Source: Cordilura impudica | Lineage: Eukaryota > Arthropoda > Insecta > Diptera > Scathophagidae | Assembly (NCBI GenBank): GCA_963682025.1 | Contig: OY821521.1 | Coordinates: forward strand, 166,777,961-166,841,960 | Direction of reading: 5' to 3' | DNA length: 64,000 bases | In this document: positions 57,330-64,000 of the stretch, in pieces | How positions within the stretch are numbered: the first letter of the stretch is position 1 | Layout: every line of letters starts with the position of its first letter | Made by a program: the position numbers and the translations under genes | Notes under the pieces: generated by a model | What the model saw: only the letters and a program-made list of their open reading frames with translations | The model's database searches: none | What the model was told of the DNA's origin: nothing

Positions 57330-57840
57330 TACAAGTCAACAACAACCTGCATTGATACCCCTAAGGAAAATGTTAACAAAAAATGGCGCTATTTTTTGTT
57401 AAAATGTTTCGCCTTCAGCGCAATGTGCATCCAGCGTTTCAAAAATGCAAGCAACCAGTTTGGCGCTTCTTTTTTGGCTAAACCAACAATTTCTGTTATT
57501 GAGAAAAATAAAAAGCGAATTGCGGAAGTGACTACAAAATGTGAAGGCAGAATCAAACAGACAACATTGAGGTTGGGGGAAATGCCTTAGTTTGAGGCAA
57601 GGCTATGTCACTGGTTCAATAAACAAAGACCTGAAAATTTGCCTATTACAAGTGAACTGATCAAAGGAAAATCAAAATACTTTAACGAGCAACTGAAAGA
57701 AAAAGATTCATTTTTAAAATTACTTAAACTGCAAAAATTTAAGCGTAGATCCGGTACAAGAAATCTATAAATATCCGGTGAAACACTATCATCTAATCCA
57801 AAAAATTTTTAACCTTTCAAAAAAAGGACTTCAAACACTG
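57330..57840 (+). pseudogene. pogo/Tigger-like (CENP-B type) transposase fragment
   Basis: KPTISVIEKNKKRIAEV is the end of the first DNA-binding helix-turn-helix; ARLCHWFNKQRPENLPITSE, IKGKSKYFNEQL and LKLQKFKRRSGTRNL form the CENP-B-type second DNA-binding domain. Expected form: LY.WF.QKR..G.PISG..L..KA, then GWL.RFK.RHGI. The stop before FEARLCHW and the stop after RNL break it. No DDE region remains. Confidence 0.75.
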
Positions 57841-57976
57841 TGTATCACAACTACAGACGCATCTTATATTTAGCTGGTATGTTAGTTGGCAAAAACGTTA
57901 GACCTATTAAGTTATCATGTAGATTAGAAGAATCAAAAACAAATAAGAAAATGGGAATTAGGGCTGAACAGGCACC

Positions 57977-58230
57977 GATTTATATAGCAATTTGTATTAA
58001 AATATATTCATATTTGTGTTTTTTCAATATATATTCATATATGTGACTAGTAGTTTGATTACAAAGTTTGCATGGACACAGAGACGGAAGGACGGACGGA
58101 TGGACGGACATCGCTTAATCGACTCAGAAAGTGATTCTAAAAAAAAAAATTCCCAACAATTTACATAGTACATAGTGCATTTCGCCAGTGGTTAATTTCC
58201 TTACTCCTTATCTTGGTATAAAGAAATTTT
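57977..58230 (-). mobile_element. INE family A fragment
   Basis: TTTGATTACAAAGTTTGCAT, GGACGGACGGATGGACGGAC and AATCGACTCAGAAAGTGATT match the microsatellite part of family A copy 1 (about 2155-2236). The head and palindromic tail are missing. Bases 58231-58402 hold nothing recognised. Confidence 0.65.
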
Positions 58231-58402
58231 ATATATTATATTTTATATATGTATTAAAGTGGTTGAATTTCGGTTGCTCCCCCACCCTAAATCAGGAAAT
58301 ATTTTGATCACTATATATGACTTCCCGATCAAACAATCTGATATAATGATTAAAAAAGTGAAAAAAGAGAAAAAAAAACAATTTTATGTTGCTAAAATTT
58401 AA

Positions 58403-58505
58403 ACAAGTAAGAGTGTTAAATTCTGCGGTGCCGAATTTTTTGATACCCTCCACCTTCGTCTTAAACTCAATTTTACACCCAATGTTGTGAAATACTGATA
58501 CATTA
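58403..58505 (-). mobile_element. INE-type tail (family G), inverted
   Basis: AACAAGTAAGAGTGTTAAAT, a hairpin remnant TTCTGCGGTGCCGAA, GATACCCTCCACCTTCGTC and CACCCAATGTTGTGAAATAC. It is the reverse complement of the tail region at 45060-45166, including the CATTGGGTGTAA block. Directly inside it lies the heptamer array. Confidence 0.7.
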
Positions 58506-58529
58506 ATATTTAATCTTTAATTTTTTGTT

Positions 58530-58990
58530 TTTCAATTTCCATTTTTGCATTTTTCGGTTTTCATTTTTCATTTTTTTTCATTTTAATTTTAATTTTTTTT
58601 TTTTCAATATTTCATTTTTTATTTTCAAATTTTAATTTTTCATTTTGCATTTTACGTTTTTAATTTTTTATTATTCATTTTTCGTTTTCACTTTTCATTT
58701 TTCAATTTTCAATTTTCGTTTTTTTCCATTTTTCATTCTTCATTTTACAATTTTCGTTTTCCATTTTTCATTTTTTAATTTCCATTCTTTATTTTTCATA
58801 TTCATTTTTCACTTTTCACTTCTCATTTTTAATTTTTCGTTTTTAATTTTTCATGTTTCATTTTTCAATTTTTATTTTTCAATTTATATTTTTCAATTTT
58901 AATTTTTCATTTTCATTTTTCATTTTTAAATTTTCATTTTCCATTATTCAATTTTCATTTTTCATTTTTCATATTTCAATTTGCAATTTT
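58530..58990 (-). repeat. Heptanucleotide array, complement of the AAAATGR array
   Basis: ATTTTTC/CATTTTT units with 7-base steps, the reverse complement of 38445-38935, and likewise internal to an INE-type tail. Degenerate. It produces a spurious Phe-rich frame. Confidence 0.85.
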
Positions 58991-61900
58991 CATTGATTTT
59001 TATTTTTCAAACAAAAATAACATTACAGTTATTTTTTGACTTTTATTTTTTCGAGCAAAAATAACAGTTATTTTTTGATTTTTATTTTTTCAAACGAAAA
59101 TAACAGTTATTTCTTTATTTTCATTTTTTCAAACAAAAATAATAGTTATTTTTTGATTTTTATTTTTTCGAGCAAAAATAACAGTTATTTCTTTATTTTT
59201 ATTTTTTCGAGCAAAAATAACAGTTATTTTTTGATTTTTATTTTTTCAAACGAAAATAACAGTTATTTTTTTGACTTTTATTTTTTCGAGCAAAAATAAC
59301 AGTTATTTTTTGATTTTAATTTTTTCGAGCAAAAATAACAGTTACTTTTTGATTTTTATTTTTCAAACAAAAATAACAGTTATTTTTTTGACTTTTATTT
59401 TTTCGAGCAAAAATAACAGTTATTTTTTGATTTTTATTTTTTCAAACGAAAATAACAGTTATTTCTTTATTTTCATTTTTTCAAACAAAAATAACAGTTA
59501 TTTTTTGATTTTTATTTTTTCGAGCAAAAATAACAGTTATTCTTTATTTTTATTTTTTCGAGCAAAAATAACAGCTACATATTTATTGATTTTTATTTTT
59601 TCAAACGAAAATAACAGTTATTTACTGATTTTTTTTTTTTTTTCAAACAAAAATAAAAGTTATTTTTTGATTTTTATTTTTTCGAGCAAAAATAACAGTT
59701 ACTTTTTGATTTTAATTTTTTCAAACAAAAATAACAGTTATTTTTTTTATTTTTATTTTTAGGAGCAAAAATAAAAGAATTTCTTTTATTTTTAAACGAA
59801 AATAAGAGTTATTTATTAATTTTTATTTTTTCAAACGAAAATAACAGATATTTCTTGATTTTTATTTTTTCAAACAAAAATAACAGTTATTTTCTGATTT
59901 TTATTTTTTGGAGCAAAAATAAAAGTTATTTTTGATTTTTATTTTTTCAAACGGAAATAACAGTTATTTTTGATTTTCATTTTTTCAAGCAAAAATAACA
60001 GTTATTTTTTGATTTTTATTTTTTCAAACGAAAATAATTATTTATTGATTTTTAATTTTTCAAACGAAAATAACAGTTATTTATTGATTTTTATTTTTTC
60101 AAACGAAAATAACAGTTATTTTTTGATTTTTATTTTTTCGAGCAAAAATAACAGTTACTTTTTGATTTTTATTTTTTCGAGCAGAAATAACAGTTATTTT
60201 TTGATTTTAATTTTTTCAAACAAAAATAAAAGCTATTTTTTGATTTTTATTTTTTGTAGCAAAAATAAGTTATTTTTTGATTTTTATTTTTTCGACCAAA
60301 AATAACAGTTATTTTTTTTTAATTATTATTTTTTCAAACAAAAATAACAGTTATTTTTTGATTTTTATTTTTTCGACCAAATATAACAGTTATTTTTTGA
60401 TTTTTATTTTTTCAAACAATAATAAAAGTTATTTTTTGATTTTTATTTTTTGGAGCAAAAATAAAAGTTATTTTTTGATTTTTATTTTTTCAAACAAAAA
60501 TAACAGTTATTTTTCGATTTTTATTTTTTCAAGCAAAAATAACAGTTATTTTTGATTTTTATTTCTTCGACCAAAAATAGCAGTTATTTTTTGATTTTTA
60601 TTTTTTCAAACAAAAATAACAGTTATTTTTCGATTTTAATTTTTTCGAGCAGAAATAACAGTTATTTTTGATTTTTATTTTTTCGACCAAAAATAGCAGT
60701 TATTATTTGATTTTTATTTTTTCAAACGAAAATAACAGTTATTTTTCTATTTTTATTTTTTCGATCAAAAATAACAGTTATTTTTTTGATTTTTATTTTT
60801 TCGACCAAAAATAACAGTTATTTTTTGATTTTTATTTTTTCGACCAAATATAACAGTTATTTTTTGATTTTTATTTTTTCAAACAATAATAAAAGTTATT
60901 TTTTTAGTTTTATTTTTTGGAGCAAAAATAAAAGTTATTTTTTGATTTTTATTTTTTCAAACGGGAATAACAGTTATTTATTGGTTTTTTATTTTTTGAA
61001 ACGAAAATAACAGTTATTTTTGATTTTCGTTTTTTCAAGCAAAAATAACAGTTATTTTTTGATTTTTATTTTTTCAAACGAAAATAATTATTTATTGATT
61101 TTTATTTTTTCAAACGAAAATAGCAGTTATTTGTTGATTTTTATTTTTTCAAACGAAAATAACAGTTATTTTTTGATTATTATTTTTTCGATCAAAAATA
61201 AGAGTTATATTTTGATTTTTATATTTTCGAGCAGAAATAACATTTATTTTTTGATTTTAATTTTTTCAAACAAAAATAAAAGCTATTTTTTGATTTTTAT
61301 TTTTTGTAGCAAAAACAAGTTATTTTTTGATTTTTATTTTTTCGACCAAATATAACAGTTATTTTTTGATTTTTATTTTTTCGACCAAAAATAAGAGTTA
61401 TTTTATGATTTTTATTTTTTCGACCAAATATAACAGTTATTTTTTTTTAATTATTATTTTTTAAACAAAAATAACAGTTATTTTTTGATTTTTATTTTTT
61501 CGACCAAATATAACAGTTATTTTTTGATTTTTATTTTTTCAAACAATACTAAAAGTTATTTTTTGATTTTTATTTTTTGGAGCAAAAATAAAAGTTATTT
61601 TTAATTTTTATTTTTTCAAACGGGAATAACAGTTATTTATTGGTTTTTTATTTTTTCAAACGAAAATAACAGTTATTTTTGATTTTCATTTTTTTCAAGC
61701 AAAAATAACAATTATTTTTTGATTTTTATTTTTCCAAACAAAAATAACAGTTATTTTTGATTTTTATTTTTTCGACCAAATATAACAGTTATTTTCTGAT
61801 TTTTATTTTTTGGAGCAAAAATAAAAGTTATTTTTGATTTTTATTTTTTCAAACGGAAATAACAGTTATTTATTGATTTTTATTTTTTCAAACGAAAATA

Positions 61901-62075
61901 ACAGTTATTTTTTGATTTTTATTTTTTCGAGCAGAAATAACAGTTATTTTTTGATTTCAATTTTTTCAAACAAAAATAAAAGCTATTATTTGATTTTTAT
62001 TTTCTCGACCAAATATAACAGTTATTTTTTGATTTTTATTTTTTCAAACAAAAATAACAGTTATTTTTTTATTTA
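58991..62075 (+). repeat. 39-bp palindromic minisatellite, about 79 units
   Basis: Unit: TTTTTTCGAGC or its variants (CAAAC, CGACC, GGAGC, TGTAGC), then AAAAATAACAGTTATTTTT, then TGATTTTTA. The middle is a perfect 9-base inverted repeat around one A. 39 is divisible by 3, so many frames stay open and read IFIFSSKNNSYFL repeated; these are not genes. A larger repeat of about 1060 bases is visible: 59940-60420 resembles 61000-61480, with the rare TGTAGC unit recurring at about 60256 and 61315. Confidence 0.92.
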
Positions 62076-62084
62076 CCTGGGTAA

Positions 62085-62246
62085 AGTTATAATAATATCA
62101 TTGTGCCAAGTTATTCCAAAAAACACCTCTAAAAAAATGCTAAAAATTCACTGTGTTTGTTGTAATTATTTATTATTAACTTTAAGGAATTGTTTACTTT
62201 TTCTAATAGTCGGCACAGCCGAATTGAACACTCTTACTTGTTAGTT
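62085..62246 (+). mobile_element. INE-type interior block and tail
   Basis: TAATAATATCATTGTGCC, ACACCTCTAAAAAAATGC and CACTGTGTTTGTTGTAATTA match 38150-38292; then the tail GTCGGCACAGCCGAATTGAA and CACTCTTACTTGTT ends at 62242. It closes the minisatellite block on the right. Confidence 0.68.
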
Positions 62247-62384
62247 TTATGGAAGAAATTATATCGGAGTATCTTAACATTTTCGTATGTATTTCTTCAC
62301 CTCTTTGGTCCAGAGCTTCCAAATACAATACCAAATTGCTCCAGATTATGACGAACATTTTAAACCTAAGCCTTACGACCTACT

Positions 62385-62572
62385 CGACCTATTGCGGACA
62401 GGAGAATGTTTTCAACAGACAGACAGATAGACGCACAGATGGACATCGCTAGATCGACTTCTCCTTTTATATATATATATAGTTTATGGGATCTCCGGAG
62501 TTTATTGCAATTAGTTACAACCCGATTGAGTAACTGATATATACCCTCTGCACAGTGGTGTTTAGGGTATAT
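62385..62572 (-). mobile_element. INE-like head fragment (family C)
   Basis: Matches 21650-21835: TTGCGGACAGGAGAATGTTT, CAGACAGACAGATAGACG, ATCGCTAGATCGACTTCTCC and the inverted head TATACCCTCTGCACAGTG. Bases 62573-62847 have nothing recognised except upstream DNA of gene B. Confidence 0.6.
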
Positions 62573-62847
62573 ATCAATGGTGAAAAGTTCGTAATTAAAA
62601 ATATTTTATTGAATTTCTCTTCTTGTATACGAATACTTTTTCAAGTAAGTGTACATAATAAATAGAAAGTGCTATCTTTTGGTCAACCTTTTATTAAATT
62701 ACTCTCACAAGCAAAAACTAACAGCCTCCACAAATCACTATTGACCTACTACAACATATTTGAATCATTTTCTTAAGTTTAACGACCTATTAATATACTC
62801 ATATACTCATATACTAACATAATGTGTATGTTTATTTCAAATGATAG

Positions 62848-62855
62848 TATAAATT
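62848..62855 (+). promoter_or_regulatory. TATA box of gene B
   Basis: TATAAATT 60 bases upstream of the gene B ATG, predicting transcription from about 62880 and a short 5' UTR. Gene A has the same arrangement. Confidence 0.5.
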
Positions 62856-62914
62856 AACACCTGCTCTCGTTTATTTTTTTCTTTAGCAACTACAAAATAA
62901 ATAAAAAACCAAAA

Positions 62915-64000
62915 ATGTTATATTTATCTAAAACATGGCGCATATTAGTTTTGATGTTAATAACCAGTTTGATAACATTAACTCAGTCACTGGAAACCTT
63001 TTTCCAATTGTGTGATGTAAAAGATTTCGATGATTATCTTCAAAAAACTGGAAAAGTTTATAGCGATATGAAGGAGAAACAATTTAGAGAATCTATATTT
63101 ATGGGTACGAAGGCCGTTGTTGACATGGGCAATAAATATGCCACATTGGGCTTGAGTTCATTTCACATGGCCCTAAATTCATTGGCCGATTTAACACACA
63201 ATGAGACGTTAAGGTTGCTTGGTTCAAAGATTAGCTTTACGGGAGAGTAAGTAAAGAGTCTGGAATTTGCAATGAGCTGATATTTAATATTTTTGTGTTT
63301 CTGTTTTTTTTTTTGTTGTAGAGAAATAACGTCTAAACATACAAATTTTGTTACCGCAAAATTGAATAGAAATGATTTACCGGATCACTTTGATTGGCGC
63401 GAATTGGGCGGTGTTACTCCAGCTGGTTTCCAGGGCACAGATTGTGGTTCTTGTTGGACGTTCGCTACAATCGGTGCCTTGGAAGGTCATCTATTCCGTC
63501 GCACCGGCTTATTAATTCCCCTTTCCGAACAGAATCTAGTCGATTGTGTTGAAGACTATGGTGCCATGGGCTGTGATGGTGGTTTTCAAGAATATGCTTT
63601 CGAGTATATCCGTGATCATGGTGTATCTTTAGAAAGTAAATATCCCTACACACAAATGGAAAATGCCGAATGTGGCCGTAATGAAACATACGATAAGGGT
63701 GTATTTATTCGTGACTTTGCCCGCATCAAGCCGGGTGATGAAGATAAAATGAAAGAAATTATTGCTACATTGGGTCCTTTGGCTTGTTCCATCAATGCTG
63801 ATCTTATATCATTCCAACAATATAGTGGCGGTATTTTTGATGATGATGCCTGTAATCAAGATGAAGTTAATCACTCTATTGTCGTGGTGGGTTATGGCGT
63901 CGAAAATGGCCGTGATTATTGGATTATTAAAAATTCATATTCATCAAATTGGGGAGAAAATGGTTTTATGAAATTGCCCCGCAATGAGAATAGTTTTTGT
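62915..64000 (+). CDS. Gene B: cathepsin L-like C1A cysteine protease, 3' end outside window
   Basis: Exon 1 62915-63246, intron 63247-63321 (GTAAGT...TTGTAG, 75 bp), exon 2 63322 onward, still open at the window end with 337 residues read. MLYLSKTWRILVLMLITSLI is a signal peptide; residues about 36-100 form the I29 propeptide; the mature enzyme begins near LPDHFDWRELGGVTP (about residue 130). The active site reads FQGTDCGSCWTFAT: Gln148 (oxyanion hole) and catalytic Cys155. His295 (VNHSIVVVGYG) and Asn315 (IIKNSYSSNWGENGF) complete the triad, and GCDGG is kept. So it should be a secreted or lysosomal papain-type endopeptidase activated by propeptide removal. One extra residue separates Gln and Cys compared with papain, as in gene A. 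The 75-bp intron falls between the pro and mature regions. No frameshift. Confidence 0.93.
63247..63321 (+). other. Gene B intron
   Basis: GTAAGT donor, T-rich tract and TTGTTGTAG acceptor, phase 2. Splicing turns GA|A into Glu111 and continues EITSKHTNF. Its 75 bp contrasts with the 12.7-kb intron of gene A. Confidence 0.9.

Noticed and set aside
59036..62244. Long Phe/Ser/Asn-rich open frames (up to 163 codons)
   Set aside because: They follow from the 39-bp minisatellite, whose period is divisible by three; the peptide repeats every 13 residues and has no gene context.
62249..62452. 67-codon frame upstream of gene B
   Set aside because: It runs into an INE head with a GACA repeat; no family match.

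Overview
The window looks like nuclear DNA from a fly, most likely a calyptrate such as a blowfly, flesh fly or muscid. The evidence is strong AT-richness, spliced genes with short coding blocks, and many copies of DINE-1/INE-1-type elements with (GTCY)n microsatellites. There are also remnants of Jockey, R1-like and RTE-like LINEs, mariner/Tc1, piggyBac, PIF/Harbinger, pogo and Helitron elements. No prokaryotic gene organisation, rRNA or tRNA was seen. The species is not identified; 'calyptrate' is inference.

Only two host genes can be supported, and both encode papain-family (C1A, cathepsin L-like) cysteine proteases. Gene A is on the minus strand: exon 1 at 28128-28229 and exon 2 at 14502-15410, joined in phase across a 12.7-kb intron. 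It encodes a 336-residue preproenzyme in which the catalytic cysteine is glycine, while the catalytic His and Asn remain. Gene B is on the plus strand from 62915, with one 75-bp intron, and runs off the window end. It has an intact Cys/His/Asn triad. Both share an unusual one-residue expansion of the CGSCW loop, so they look like diverged members of one subfamily: one apparently active, one a pseudoprotease.

Everything else is mobile or tandem DNA. 1-2722: long-TIR DNA transposon with an INE inside. 2985-11443: INE-like elements, MITEs, a GACA-rich inverted-repeat element and a ~123-bp minisatellite. 11634-14150: dead Jockey-like LINE split by a dead mariner. 15411-28127 (the gene A intron): a long-inverted-repeat element holding a piggyBac with perfect TTAA duplication, then an INE interrupted first by an R1-like LINE and then by a PIF/Harbinger element that itself holds a MITE. 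29449-36100: short non-autonomous Helitrons, a degenerate ~36-bp minisatellite and an RTE-like LINE with a 1077-bp tandem duplication. 37977-45166: an INE-type element whose interior is about 6.5 kb of heptanucleotide repeat organised as a higher-order array. 47060-53068: a dead autonomous Helitron interrupted by two LINEs, one carrying a mariner. 53304-58230: mariner-like, Tc1, pogo and Helitron remnants. 58403-62246: a second INE-bounded block filled with the same heptamer and then a 3-kb 39-bp palindromic minisatellite.

The genes do not form an operon or pathway in the bacterial sense. The two proteases are the biological core; the rest is a layered record of insertions whose relative order can often be read from nesting.
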